Shown: positions 25,124 to 33,133, counted from the stretch's first letter. The stretch: DNA of 64,000 nucleotides from Cellulomonas pakistanensis (GCF_016862755.1 NZ_BONO01000016.1:41574-105573), one strand, 5' to 3'. Notes: a model not told the origin generated them from the letters alone. Translations and numbers: made by a program.

Positions 25124-27108
25124 CGTGCCTCCTCGGCGGTGCTGGTCAGGTCGGGTGCAGCGAGCAGGTCCGTCCCGGCTACGCCGTCGCGGGCACCCTG
25201 GGCGGTGCCCGCCCGGAACGCCGTGAGCCGGGCGCGCAGGGCCTCGGCGTCACGAGCGATCGCGTCGTCGGGCTCGGCGTCGGGAGCCCGCACGGCGGTC
25301 GGCGTGCGCCGTGCGAGCGCCGAGGCGCCCGTGTCCGTCGCCTCGGGCCGGTACGACGAGATGCTGCTGAGCTCGGCGAGGGCCTGGCGCTGCAGCGAGG
25401 CGCGCTCGGCGAGCGCCGCGTGGGGGTCGACCGCGGCGAGGCCGGTGACGGGCTCGGCCGCGTCGCCGGGCGGCGGCACGGAGCCGCTGATCCCGCCGGG
25501 GTCCGGGACGGCACCGGCGTCCGGGTAGAACACCTCGCCGGACGCGGGCGGAGACCCGACGCCGGGCGTCGGCGCGGTGGCCGGTGCGACGGCGCGCCGG
25601 GACGAGGCGGACCGACCGCGACCACGGTGCGCGCGCGCGGCGCCGGCCAGGGCGGCGGCCGGTCCCGTCGTGCGCCGTGGCCCGTCCACCGACCCGGACG
25701 CCGGGCCGTTCGCCTGCCCGGCGGGCCGCTCGGCCGCGCCCGCGTCCGGACGCCGCGGCGCCGGCAGGTCGCCCGCCAGGATCGAGTCGAACGACGGCAG
25801 GTCCACGTCGGGCGGGTCGAGCGGGGCCACGGCGTGCGCGCCCGAGGTGGCTGTCCGGCGATGACCCGGGACGGGCGCCGTCCCGTCCGGCGCGAGGGGG
25901 CCGGGGACGACGAGTGGCACGTACTCCTCGAGAGGCCGGACGGGTGCGGCGGGTGCTCCGACAGCGCCGCCGCGGTCGGCGTCGGGCAGCGTGGTCGCCC
26001 CGCCGAACGCCGGCTCGGGAAGCACGATCTCGTCGTCCACGGCGACGGGCGGGGCCCCGGTGCTCTCGACGTCGAAGAGCTCGCGCGGCAACCGGACGGT
26101 CACCGCGGTCCCCGGGCCGTCGGCCGGCTCCGCGAACGTCACGTCGACCCCGAGCCGGCCCGCGAGCGCCCCGACCACGGCGAGCCCGAGCCGTTCCGTC
26201 CCGGGTCGCGTGCCGCCGGCGTCGCGCACGCTCGCCTCGACGGCGGCGCGCTCCTCGGGCGTCATCCCGAGTCCGCGGTCGCGGACGGTCAGGTGCAGGG
26301 CGTGCTCGTCGCAGTGGCCGAGCACGTCGACCGTGGTGTCCGGGGCGGAGAACTCCGTGCCGTTCTCCAGCAGCTCGGCGAGCAGGTGCGCGAGCGGCAC
26401 CACGTGCACGGCGGCGAGCGGCGGGTCGTCGGTCAGGTCGACCCGGACGCGCTCGTACGACTCGATCTGCGAGCTCGCGGTCCTCACCACGTCCGACACC
26501 GCGGTCGACTCGCGCACCCGGCGGCCGGGCGGGCTGCCGGCGAGCACCAGCAGCGACTCCGCGCCGCGGCGCAGGCGCATGGCGAGGTTGTCCAGCAGGA
26601 ACAGCTGCTGGAGCGTGTCGGGGTCGGTCTCCGTGCGCTCGAGCTCGTCGAGGGCGCGCAGCTGGCGGTCGAGCAGGGTGATGTCGCGCCGGGCGGCGAC
26701 CGCGAAGGCGGCGGAGGAGGCGGCCGCGGCGTCGGGTTCGGGGCCGTCGGGCGGGGAGGGTTCCGGCTCCGGGGCGCCGGCCCGGACGACCGGGGTCCCG
26801 GCGACCGGGGTCCCGGCGACCGGCGACGCGGCGGACGCGGCAGCCGGCGACGCGACCGGCGGCGCAGGGAGCACGGTCCCGCCCGGCGCGGCACCGACGG
26901 CGGGTCCGGCGGCGGGCGGCGGGGACCCCGCCTCGTCCGCGGGGGCGCCGGGGCGTCCGTCCGGCACCGCCTGCCGCCGGCGCGCACGGACGGCGACCAG
27001 CAACGCCACCACCGCGAGCAGGACGCCGACCCCCGACAGGGCCAGGCTGACCTCCGCGGGGTCGGCGTCGAACGGGAGGAGCGACGCCTCGCCGAGACGA
27101 CAGACCAC
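25120..27108 (-). CDS. cvnA: Conservon histidine-kinase-like ATPase (CvnA)
   Basis: Protein of 662 aa. One N-terminal helix (LALSGVGVLLAVVALLVAVR) anchors a cytoplasmic protein with a Pro/Ala linker. The dimerisation segment LLDNLAMRLRRGAESLLVLA has Asn where CvnA relatives usually carry His (LDHLATRMRR). A HATPase domain follows (N box LLENGTEFSAP, G1 DRGLGM, G2 RLGLAVVGALAGRLG), then a long disordered tail. There is no extracellular nitrate-type sensor domain. The GTG at 27106-27108 follows GGGAGG; longer ATG-initiated versions look non-coding. Confidence 0.88.
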   Translation of the reverse strand: MVCRLGEASLLPFDADPAEVSLALSGVGVLLAVVALLVAVRARRRQAVPDGRPGAPADEAGSPPPAAGPAVGAAPGGTVLPAPPVASPAAASAASPVAGTPVAGTPVVRAGAPEPEPSPPDGPEPDAAAASSAAFAVAARRDITLLDRQLRALDELERTETDPDTLQQLFLLDNLAMRLRRGAESLLVLAGSPPGRRVRESTAVSDVVRTASSQIESYERVRVDLTDDPPLAAVHVVPLAHLLAELLENGTEFSAPDTTVDVLGHCDEHALHLTVRDRGLGMTPEERAAVEASVRDAGGTRPGTERLGLAVVGALAGRLGVDVTFAEPADGPGTAVTVRLPRELFDVESTGAPPVAVDDEIVLPEPAFGGATTLPDADRGGAVGAPAAPVRPLEEYVPLVVPGPLAPDGTAPVPGHRRTATSGAHAVAPLDPPDVDLPSFDSILAGDLPAPRRPDAGAAERPAGQANGPASGSVDGPRRTTGPAAALAGAARAHRGRGRSASSRRAVAPATAPTPGVGSPPASGEVFYPDAGAVPDPGGISGSVPPPGDAAEPVTGLAAVDPHAALAERASLQRQALAELSSISSYRPEATDTGASALARRTPTAVRAPDAEPDDAIARDAEALRARLTAFRAGTAQGARDGVAGTDLLAAPDLTSTAEEAR

Positions 27109-27546
27109 GACACCTCCCACGTTTGCTGAATCGCCCGCCGGGGCGCGTGGAACCCATTGCAACGGACGCGTTCCGAGGCGTGCAAAAGCCGCTCTGACCT
27201 GCGGATCTATCGTGTGATGCCTCAGTTTCCCGCACCCCGCCGGGCGTCGATCTGACAATGCCGGGAACGGCTTTGAGGGGGCGTGACGCCGCGTTTTCCG
27301 TGAGCGGATGACGTGGCGACGGAGTACTCCGCCGTCGAACTGAGTGCCATCGGTCGCCGTCGTGCGCCCTTGGAGTGGTGGGGTCGCGAGCGCCCCGCCC
27401 GGCGACGCGCCGGGCGGCGCCGCGATCGGGACCTACGTCCCGATTTGCCCCGCTGGAGTGCGGCGACTTCCGACGGGCCGCCGCCGCGCCGCCGCGCCGC
27501 CACGACGCCGTCGACGGCGCACCGAAGCGCGCCCTAGCATCGCCGC
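27109..27546. promoter_or_regulatory. Divergent region cvnA / arsR with CGGAGTACTCCG palindrome
   Basis: About 440 bases with no convincing gene. It must hold the promoter of the 17-kb conservon-pilus run (leftward) and of arsR (rightward). A perfect 12-bp palindrome CGGAGTACTCCG lies at 27320-27331, sharing its core GAGTACTC with the site at 8291-8298 near the other end of the pilus region. TAGCAT at 27535-27540 sits six bases before the arsR ATG, consistent with a leaderless transcript. No clear -35/-10 pair for cvnA was found. Confidence 0.45.
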
Positions 27547-27942
27547 ATGGCGATCACATCCCCGGCTGCCGATCACCAGGACGGTGCCCGTCCGCGGACC
27601 GACGCGGACCTCGGCGCGCCGGCCGCCGCCCTGTTCCGGGCGCTCGGGGAGCCGGCCCGGCTGGCGCTGCTGCGGCACCTGTTCACCGGGGAGCACTCGG
27701 TGCGCGACCTCACCGCCCACCTCGGTCTCGCGCAGAGCACGGTCAGCGCCCACCTCGCGTGCCTGCGCGACTGCGGGCTCGTCACCGTCCGGCCGCGCGG
27801 ACGCGCCTCGATCTACGCCGTCGCCGCCCCGGGCAGGCTCGCGACGCTCCTCGCGGCGGCCGACGCCCTCCTCGCCGGCGACCACGAGCCGTCCGGCACG
27901 CCGTCGGCCTGCGCGTCGCTCGCCGCCGCGGGCGCGCCGTGA
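27547..27942 (+). CDS. ArsR/SmtB-family metal-responsive repressor
   Basis: Protein of 131 aa. Winged helix: LFRALGEPARLALLRHLFTG, then HSVRDLTAHLGLAQSTVSAH and LACLRDCGLVTVRPRGRASI. The classic alpha3 CxC of ArsR/CadC is missing (EHSVRDL instead). Cys remain in ACLRDCG and near the C-terminus (PSACASL), with His in DHEP. It overlaps the CDF transporter gene (GTGA), so it probably represses that operon and is released by a metal such as zinc or nickel; the metal is inferred. Confidence 0.88.
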   Translation: MAITSPAADHQDGARPRTDADLGAPAAALFRALGEPARLALLRHLFTGEHSVRDLTAHLGLAQSTVSAHLACLRDCGLVTVRPRGRASIYAVAAPGRLATLLAAADALLAGDHEPSGTPSACASLAAAGAP

Positions 27943-28850
27943 GCCACGACCACGGTCACGGCGCGCCGGACCACCGCGGCCGGCTCGCGGTCGCGTTCGG
28001 CCTGACGGCGACGGTGCTGGCCGCCCAGGCCGTGGGCGCGCTGCTCACCGGCAGCCTCGCCCTGCTCGTCGACACCGCGCACGTGCTCACCGACGCGGCC
28101 GGGCTCGGGATGGCGCTCGTCGCCGCCCACCTGTCCCGCCGCGCCGCGACCTCCCGCCGGACCTGGGGCTACCGGCGGGCCGAGGTCCTCGCGGCGCTGG
28201 CGCAGTCCGCCGTGCTGCTCGCGGTCGGCGTGTACGTGCTGGTCGAGGGCGTGCGGCGCCTCGCCGAGCCGCCCGAGGTGCCGTCGACCGAGCTGCTCGT
28301 GTTCGGCGCCGTGGGCTTGGTCGCCAACGTAGCCGCGATCGCGGTGCTCGCGGGCGGCCGACGGGCGACCTTCAACACGCGCGCCGCGTTCCTCGAGGTG
28401 CTCAACGACGCGCTCGGCTCGGTCGGCGTCATCGCCGCGGCGGTCGTCATCGCCGCGACCGGGTGGCAGCAGGCGGACGCGGTCGCGGGCCTGCTGATCG
28501 GCGTGCTCATCGTGCCGCGGGCGTTCCGGCTGCTCCGCGAGACCGCCGCCGTCCTGCTCGAGTCGACTCCCCCGGGCCTCGACCTCGACGCGGTCCGCGG
28601 TCACCTGCTGGCGCTGGAGCACGTGCGCGAGGTGCACGACCTGCACGCGACGCTCGTCGCCACCGGGCTGCCCGTGGTCACCGCGCACGTGGTCGTCGAC
28701 GACGCGTGCTTCGGCGACGGGCACACCGCGCGGATCCTCGACCAGCTGCAGGAGTGCCTGGCGACGCACTTCGACGTGTCGGTCGAGCACTCGACGTTCC
28801 AGATCGAGCCGGCGTCGCACCGCGACCACGAGCGCCTCGGGCACGCGTGA
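27939..28850 (+). CDS. Cation diffusion facilitator (zinc-type efflux)
   Basis: Protein of 303 aa, CzcD/ZitB-like antiporter. It has a His-rich start (SHDHGHG), six membrane helices and transport-site motifs VDTAHVLTDAAG and LEVLNDALGSVGV, where HxxxD and NxxxD-type pairs bind metal. The cytoplasmic C-terminal domain carries metal-binding-type segments (VREVHDLHATLVA, VVTAHVVVDD, VEHSTFQIE). The GTG at 27939 overlaps the ArsR stop. Confidence 0.92.
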   Translation: MSHDHGHGAPDHRGRLAVAFGLTATVLAAQAVGALLTGSLALLVDTAHVLTDAAGLGMALVAAHLSRRAATSRRTWGYRRAEVLAALAQSAVLLAVGVYVLVEGVRRLAEPPEVPSTELLVFGAVGLVANVAAIAVLAGGRRATFNTRAAFLEVLNDALGSVGVIAAAVVIAATGWQQADAVAGLLIGVLIVPRAFRLLRETAAVLLESTPPGLDLDAVRGHLLALEHVREVHDLHATLVATGLPVVTAHVVVDDACFGDGHTARILDQLQECLATHFDVSVEHSTFQIEPASHRDHERLGHA

Positions 28851-28872
28851 CCTGCGCCGCCCGGCGCGCGGG

Positions 28873-29433
28873 TCAGCCCAGGTAGGCGAGGGCCACCGGC
28901 TCGTCCTGCCCGGCCCAGGTGCCGGTGAGCACGGCGCGGGCGGGCGCGTCCGCGCCGGGGGCGGGCCAGCGGACCACGACCACGCCGGCGTCCTGCGGGT
29001 CGCCGCCGCTCCCCCGCACCCGCATCGTCGGCTCCCGCTCGACGCGGTCGCCCTCGGGCGTCTCGACCCACATCCGCACCTGCTGGTCGCCCTCGCTGAC
29101 CACCCGGGTCAGCTCGGCGACGTACACCGGGTCGGCCGGGCCGTCGTACACCCAGCGAGTGCCGAGCACCGAGTGCTCCATGGTGCCCACGAGCGACTCC
29201 TCCGCCCCGTCGAGCGGCGCGCCTCGGTACGTCAGCGGGACGTGCACGAGCCGACCGCCCACCTCGAACAGGTGCGACTCGATGCCGACCTCGCCGTCCG
29301 GGTCGTCGAACCGGTACGCGCCGACCGGCGTCGCCACGTCCGCGGGACCGTCGAACCAGGTCTGCGTCGGCAGCCACGCCGCGACGAGCTCGGCCTTGGT
29401 CGGCTCCAGCGTGGCCCGGTGGATGATCGCCAT
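28873..29433 (-). CDS. Maltokinase N-terminal cap-like protein
   Basis: Protein of 186 aa beginning MAIIHRATLEPTKAELVAAW, followed by LPTQTWF. This resembles the stand-alone cap domain seen at the N-terminus of maltokinases and in small actinobacterial proteins of the Cg0192 type. No kinase domain is present and no trehalose or glycogen gene is adjacent, so the function is open. AACCTA at 29441-29446 (TAGGTT on the coding strand) is seven bases from the ATG with no ribosome binding site, suggesting a leaderless message. Confidence 0.7.
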   Translation of the reverse strand: MAIIHRATLEPTKAELVAAWLPTQTWFDGPADVATPVGAYRFDDPDGEVGIESHLFEVGGRLVHVPLTYRGAPLDGAEESLVGTMEHSVLGTRWVYDGPADPVYVAELTRVVSEGDQQVRMWVETPEGDRVEREPTMRVRGSGGDPQDAGVVVVRWPAPGADAPARAVLTGTWAGQDEPVALAYLG

Positions 29434-29483
29434 GCGACCCAACCTAGCGGGCGACGCGGGCGATCGTCGCGGTCGACGGCGCC

Positions 29484-29894
29484 TCAGCGCCAGGGGTCGA
29501 CGACCTCGACGCCGAGACCTCGGAAGTCGCGGACGTTGCGCGTCGCCAGCGGGATCCCGAGATGCGCGGCGTGGGCGGCGATCTGGCCGTCCTGAGCCGA
29601 TGGTTCGTGCCCCGCCGCTCGCGCCGCGGCGCGGAGCCGCGCGTGCGTCGCCGCGACGGGGGCGTCGTAGGCCAGCACGCGGTCGGCCAGGGCACGGACG
29701 GTGTCACCCACCTGACCGGCGATCCGGTCACGCCGAGCACCCGGAGGGAGCAGCTCGACGCCGAAGACCATCTCGTGCACCACGAGGGCGGGCATGAGCA
29801 GCTCACCGGCGTGCGCCCGCATCCACCGGAGGACCCCCTCGTCGGGATCCTGGCGCAGCGGTTCCGACCAGACGTTCGTGTCGACGACGATCAC
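29484..29894 (-). CDS. vapC: VapC-type PIN-domain toxin
   Basis: PIN-domain ribonuclease of 136 aa. It starts VIVVDTNVWSEPLR with the first catalytic Asp, has E in VVHEMVFGVELL, and D in HEPSAQDGQIAAHAAHLGIP plus TRNVRDFRGLGVEVVDPW. This matches FitB/VapC. The GTG start overlaps the antitoxin stop. Confidence 0.92.
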   Translation of the reverse strand: MIVVDTNVWSEPLRQDPDEGVLRWMRAHAGELLMPALVVHEMVFGVELLPPGARRDRIAGQVGDTVRALADRVLAYDAPVAATHARLRAAARAAGHEPSAQDGQIAAHAAHLGIPLATRNVRDFRGLGVEVVDPWR

Positions 29895-30127
29895 AACGGC
29901 TCGACAGGCCTCGCGGCGGACCGCTCCGCCTCCGGCAGGTCGACGCCACCGTGCGCCGCACGGAGCCCGGCGCTCTCGTCGAGCCACGCGAGGACCGGGT
30001 CGACGTGCACGGCTGCCGCGAGGATCTCCCGCGCTTCGGCCTCGACCGACCGGTGGTGGCGCTCCGCGCGTGCGCGAAGGCGGTCCTTGACGTCGTCCGG
30101 CAGGTTGCGCACCAGCAGCTGGGCCAC
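29891..30127 (-). CDS. vapB: FitA/VapB-type ribbon-helix-helix antitoxin
   Basis: Protein of 78 aa. The N-terminal RHH strand and helices (VAQLLVRNLPDDVKDRLRAR, AERHHRSVEAEAREILAAAV) match FitA-like antitoxins. The C-terminal 30 residues are acidic/Pro-rich and should wrap the toxin. The GTG at 30125-30127 follows GGGGAGG. An imperfect palindrome just upstream is the likely autoregulatory site. Confidence 0.9.
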   Translation of the reverse strand: MAQLLVRNLPDDVKDRLRARAERHHRSVEAEAREILAAAVHVDPVLAWLDESAGLRAAHGGVDLPEAERSAARPVEPL

Positions 30128-30144
30128 GTGGCCTCCCCTCGGTT

Positions 30145-30162
30145 GATATCGTCGATGATATC
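30145..30162. promoter_or_regulatory. Candidate VapBC operator palindrome
   Basis: GATATCGTCGATGATATC is an 18-bp imperfect palindrome (16 of 18 positions self-complementary). It is strikingly AT-rich for this genome and centred about 25 bases upstream of the vapB start. RHH antitoxins with their toxins commonly bind such sites to repress their own operon. Inferred from position and symmetry only. Confidence 0.55.
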
Positions 30163-30208
30163 GACGCTCGCTCGTCGGCGGTAGTGCAGCGCACGTGACA
30201 ATGACGGC

Positions 30209-30718
30209 GTGACCCAGCACCGCACCCCGCCCGGACCCCTCGACACCGCCGCGGCCGACGCCCTGTGGCGCGACTACGTCGCCGCCCGCCCGGAGGCCGT
30301 CGCCGCCGGCGACGAGTACGTCGTGGACCGGTTCGGCGACTCCGTCGAGCTCAGCGACGAGCTGCTCGGCATCGTGCGGCACGGCGCCAAGCGCGCCACC
30401 GCCGAGCTCGTCACCGAGTTCGCGCACCGCGGCGAGGCCCTGCCGCGGGTCGGCGCGCACTGGGTCGCCTGCGACGGCCGCGGGGCCCCGCAGCTCGTCC
30501 TGCGCACCGTCGAGCTGCGGCTCGCGACGTTCCGCGAGGTCGACGCCGACTTCGCGTTCGACGAGGCCGAGGACGACCGCAGCCTCCGCAGCTGGCGCGA
30601 GCAGCACCGGGTCTACTGGGAGCGCACCTGCGCCGCCCGCGGTGCCGTCTGGAGCGAGCAGGACGAGATCGTCCTGGAGCGGTTCCGGGTGGTCTGGCCG
30701 CCGGAGGCCGCGGACTGA
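30209..30718 (+). CDS. ASCH-domain protein
   Basis: Protein of 169 aa of the ASCH (PUA-like) superfamily: DRFGDSVELSDELLGIVRHG, KRATAELVTEFAHRGEALPR, VGAHWVACDGRGAPQLVLRT, then the typical VELRLATFREVDADFAFDEA with EDDRSLRSWREQHRVYWER. ASCH proteins bind RNA or modified nucleosides, and some hydrolyse N4-acetylcytidine; the activity here is unknown. The GTG start lies six bases after GACAAT (30197-30202) and lacks a ribosome binding site. Confidence 0.85.
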   Translation: MTQHRTPPGPLDTAAADALWRDYVAARPEAVAAGDEYVVDRFGDSVELSDELLGIVRHGAKRATAELVTEFAHRGEALPRVGAHWVACDGRGAPQLVLRTVELRLATFREVDADFAFDEAEDDRSLRSWREQHRVYWERTCAARGAVWSEQDEIVLERFRVVWPPEAAD

Positions 30719-30730
30719 CGCCGCGGCGGT

Positions 30731-30785
30731 GCACGAGACACGTCGGGAGCGCCCTCACGTCGAGAACCGACGACGTGTCTCGCGC
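30731..30785. terminator. Inverted repeat between convergent ASCH and SseB genes
   Basis: Arms 30731-30745 (gcacgagacacgtcg) and 30771-30785 (cgacgtgtctcgcgc) match at 14 of 15 positions around a 25-base loop. It lies between the converging 3' ends, so bidirectional termination is the simplest role. No U-run follows. The outer arm gcacgagacac recurs exactly at 56712-56722. Confidence 0.55.
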
Positions 30786-30794
30786 CGCCTGGGG

Positions 30795-31619
30795 TCAGGC
30801 CGGGAGCGCGCCGGCCGGCACGACGACGGCCGGGCGGGCCGGGTTGACCACCACGCCCGCCCGGCCCGCGGCGCGCGTCGCGGCCGCCACGTCGGCGAAC
30901 GCCACCCGGCGGACCTCGCCGCCCGGGCGCCACGCCCAGACCTCGGCGGGCGACGTCCCGACCGCGGTGTACGCGCCGCCGTCCGGCCCGGTGGCCGCCG
31001 GGCCGGCCGCCCCGTCCTCGACCTCGGGGTCGACCGGCGCGAACAGGGGGCCGTCCCCGAGCGCCTCGAGGTACTGACCGAACGGCAGGGACCGGCCCGC
31101 GGTCACGTCGGTCAGCGGCGCCACCGCCTCCGGGTCGTCGGTGAGGTGCGCCCGGATCTCGTCGGCGTACGCGATGAACGCGCCCGGCGACCGGCCGTCG
31201 ACCACGATCCCCTGGTGGTCGCGGAGCGCCTGCGCCAGCACGGCCGCGGCGGGCTGGACGAGCGAGCGCCCCGCGGCCTGCCGCATCCGCTGCAGCTCGT
31301 CGTGGCCGGTGAACGCGACCAGCAGGTCGGCGCCCGCGTTGTCGCGGACCGACGCGATCGCCAGCGTGTCCCCCTGCTGGAACCCGCGGTCCGGGTCGGC
31401 GAGGCGCGAGTCGGTGACGTCGAGCAGCAGCTCGCCGGCCACGGCGCGGCGCAGGACGTCGGCGAACGTCAGCACGTCCTTGCGTCCGGCCCACACCGCG
31501 AGGGCCTCCCGCACGCCGTCGTTCCGGACGCCGGGGCCCGGCTCCGGCGGCGCGGCGGCCGCGCCCTCCGCCGGCTCGTCCGGCTCGTGCTGTCGCGACC
31601 TGCGGCTGAACAGTCCCAC
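30795..31619 (-). CDS. SseB-family protein
   Basis: Protein of 274 aa (277 if the GTG at 31628 is used) with an SseB N-terminal domain: TFADVLRRAVAGELLLDVTD, GDTLAIASVRDNAGADLLVA, FTGHDELQRMRQ and a C-terminal VAFADVAAATRAAGRAGVVV. SseB-like proteins are widespread in actinobacteria with poorly known roles. TAGGGT on the coding strand at 31627-31632 overlaps the outer GTG and is seven bases from the GTG at 31619, so I prefer the inner, leaderless start. Confidence 0.75.
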   Translation of the reverse strand: MGLFSRRSRQHEPDEPAEGAAAAPPEPGPGVRNDGVREALAVWAGRKDVLTFADVLRRAVAGELLLDVTDSRLADPDRGFQQGDTLAIASVRDNAGADLLVAFTGHDELQRMRQAAGRSLVQPAAAVLAQALRDHQGIVVDGRSPGAFIAYADEIRAHLTDDPEAVAPLTDVTAGRSLPFGQYLEALGDGPLFAPVDPEVEDGAAGPAATGPDGGAYTAVGTSPAEVWAWRPGGEVRRVAFADVAAATRAAGRAGVVVNPARPAVVVPAGALPA

Positions 31620-31669
31620 GACCGACACCCTAGGTGCCGGGGAGGTCGCCGAGGGGCCGGAGCAGCAGA

Positions 31670-31702
31670 AGACCCCCAGCAGCCGGTGGCCGCTGGGGGT
31701 CT
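31670..31702 (-). terminator. Intrinsic terminator of tRNA-Asn
   Basis: Perfect 11-bp stem (agacccccagc at 31670-31680, gctgggggtct at 31692-31702) with an 11-base loop. It starts five bases after the 3' end of the leftward tRNA-Asn gene and is followed on the minus strand by a modestly T-rich stretch. Confidence 0.75.
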
Positions 31703-31707
31703 GGGTG

Positions 31708-31780
<73 letters not shown>

Positions 31781-31843
31781 TCGTGCGGGAAGAACTCTAG
31801 CAGCCCTCCCGGGCTGCTCCGGACACGTCGCGCGTGGCCCCGG

Positions 31844-32365
31844 TCACGCCCGCAGGCCGGCGGCCGCGCGCACCCGCGCCTCGACCTCGTCGAGCAGCGC
31901 GGCGACCGCCGGATCGGCCAGGTCGACGCGGCCCGTGCCGATGACCTGGGTGAACAGCTCGCCCGCCTCGCCGCGGCGCAGCGCGACCCGCACCGGCCCC
32001 GCGCCGGGCACGGTCACCGACTCGACGTGCACGACCGACGACTGGATCCGCTCGCGCAGCGTCTGCGCGAACGCGACCGGCACCGGCGGGTCCAGCGGGA
32101 GCTCCTCGACGGACCCGGTCACCCAGTGCACCGTGATGGCCGGCGGCTCGGGGGCGAACGACGCGCGGTCGACGTCGGACCACAGGTGCCGGCGCACGGG
32201 ACCGGCACCCGCGTCGGCCGCGCTCCCGACCACGTACAGCGCCAGCCGGGTCGCCGCCAGCCACCGGTCGCCCGAGCGCGCGGCCGCGAGCACCCGGTCC
32301 CCGGCCGGCAGGTCGAGGGCGCGGCGCACGTCGTCGGGCAGGGCGCGGCGGGAGAAGATCGGCAC
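31844..32365 (-). CDS. Conserved actinobacterial hypothetical protein
   Basis: Protein of 173 aa beginning VPIFSRRALPDDVRRALDLP, then GDRVLAAARSGDRWLAATRL and later SVEELPLDPPVPVAFAQTLR. It resembles a small PH-like beta domain with a helical tail, a pattern seen in actinobacterial hypotheticals; I do not know a function. Likely leaderless: TACGGT (32374-32379, coding strand) precedes the GTG by eight bases. It lies between two tRNA genes. Confidence 0.7.
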   Translation of the reverse strand: MPIFSRRALPDDVRRALDLPAGDRVLAAARSGDRWLAATRLALYVVGSAADAGAGPVRRHLWSDVDRASFAPEPPAITVHWVTGSVEELPLDPPVPVAFAQTLRERIQSSVVHVESVTVPGAGPVRVALRRGEAGELFTQVIGTGRVDLADPAVAALLDEVEARVRAAAGLRA

Positions 32366-32432
32366 GGTGACCCACCGTAGCGGCGCCGCCGCGCGGGGAG
32401 GGCGTCCGGGCGCGCTAGCCTGACGCCATCGC

Positions 32433-32506
32433 GGGGCAGTAGCTCAGCCGGTCAGAGCAGCGGACTCATAATCCGTCGGTCGTGGGTTCAAGCCCCACCT
32501 GCCCTA
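32433..32506 (+). tRNA. tRNA-Met (CAT)
   Basis: 74-nt cloverleaf. Acceptor GGGGCAG pairs with CTGCCCT (one G-T pair at the end), discriminator A. D arm AGCTCAGCCGGTCAGAGC, anticodon loop CTCATAA, T arm GTGGGTTCAAGCCCCAC. GACTCATAATC is typical of elongator Met. A lysidine-modified Ile2 tRNA shares the CAT anticodon, so identity is not absolute. The last three bases are also the stop codon of the opposite-strand YrhK-like gene. Confidence 0.88.
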
Positions 32507-33133
32507 CTCCGCTCCCGACCGGGACGCCGCGCGGGCCACCCGCGCGGAGCCCACCGGCAGCAGCGCCGCCCCGGCGAGGAAGCACACCGCGCCCGCGAAC
32601 GTGCCGGCGTTCACCAGCGCCGCGTTCGTCTCCTCGGTCGTCCCCGCCACGTACCGCGCCGCCACCGCCGCGGCACCGAACGCGATCGACCCCGCGAGGT
32701 TCAGCGCCGCCACCCACCGGTCGACGGACCGCCCCGGTCCGGCGGCGGCACGCCGCACCGCCGCGCACGCCAGCACGCTCGCCACCAGGAAGCACACGGA
32801 CCCGTAGACGTCCGGCGCCCACACCAGGCGCCGCGCCGGCAGCGCCGCCAGGTCCCGGGTCGCCGCGAGCGTGCTCACGTTGAAGCACACCGTCCCGACC
32901 AGCTGCACCAGCCCCGCCCACCGGTCGAGCCGCGCGTCCCGCGGCGTGCCGGCGAGCTGGGACGCCGCCGCGGTGGTGAACAGCACCGACCCGACGACGA
33001 ACGTCCACGCCACCACGCCGGGCGCGGCCCGCGCGACGAACAGCGGCAGCGACCCGACCGCGAAGCACGCCGACCCCAGCCCGAACAGCACGGCGAGCCG
33101 GACGCTCGCCGTGCTCGGCGCCGGCCGCGTCAC
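32504..33133 (-). CDS. YrhK-like multi-helix membrane protein
   Basis: Protein of 209 aa with about six hydrophobic helices in three related pairs. Each pair carries a pattern like LGSACFAVGSLPLFV, VGTVCFNVSTLAAT, YGSVCFLVASVLAC, AGAVCFLAGAALLP, a repeated xxxVCFxxxS signature of YrhK-domain proteins. The GTG at 33131-33133 overlaps the stop of the glutamate decarboxylase gene, so the two are co-translated. The TAG stop lies within the 3' end of the opposing tRNA-Met gene. Role unknown; the operon suggests membrane stress or acid response. Confidence 0.75.
   Translation of the reverse strand: MTRPAPSTASVRLAVLFGLGSACFAVGSLPLFVARAAPGVVAWTFVVGSVLFTTAAASQLAGTPRDARLDRWAGLVQLVGTVCFNVSTLAATRDLAALPARRLVWAPDVYGSVCFLVASVLACAAVRRAAAGPGRSVDRWVAALNLAGSIAFGAAAVAARYVAGTTEETNAALVNAGTFAGAVCFLAGAALLPVGSARVARAASRSGAE

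Noticed and set aside
26788..26830. 15-bp repeat in the cvnA linker
   Set aside because: Only two exact copies plus a degenerate third; too short to separate from low-complexity Pro/Ala/Gly coding sequence.
27109..27320. FliA-like promoter (GAAA-N-ACGATAG on the minus strand) for cvnA
   Set aside because: Spacing and -10 match are poor; could be chance.
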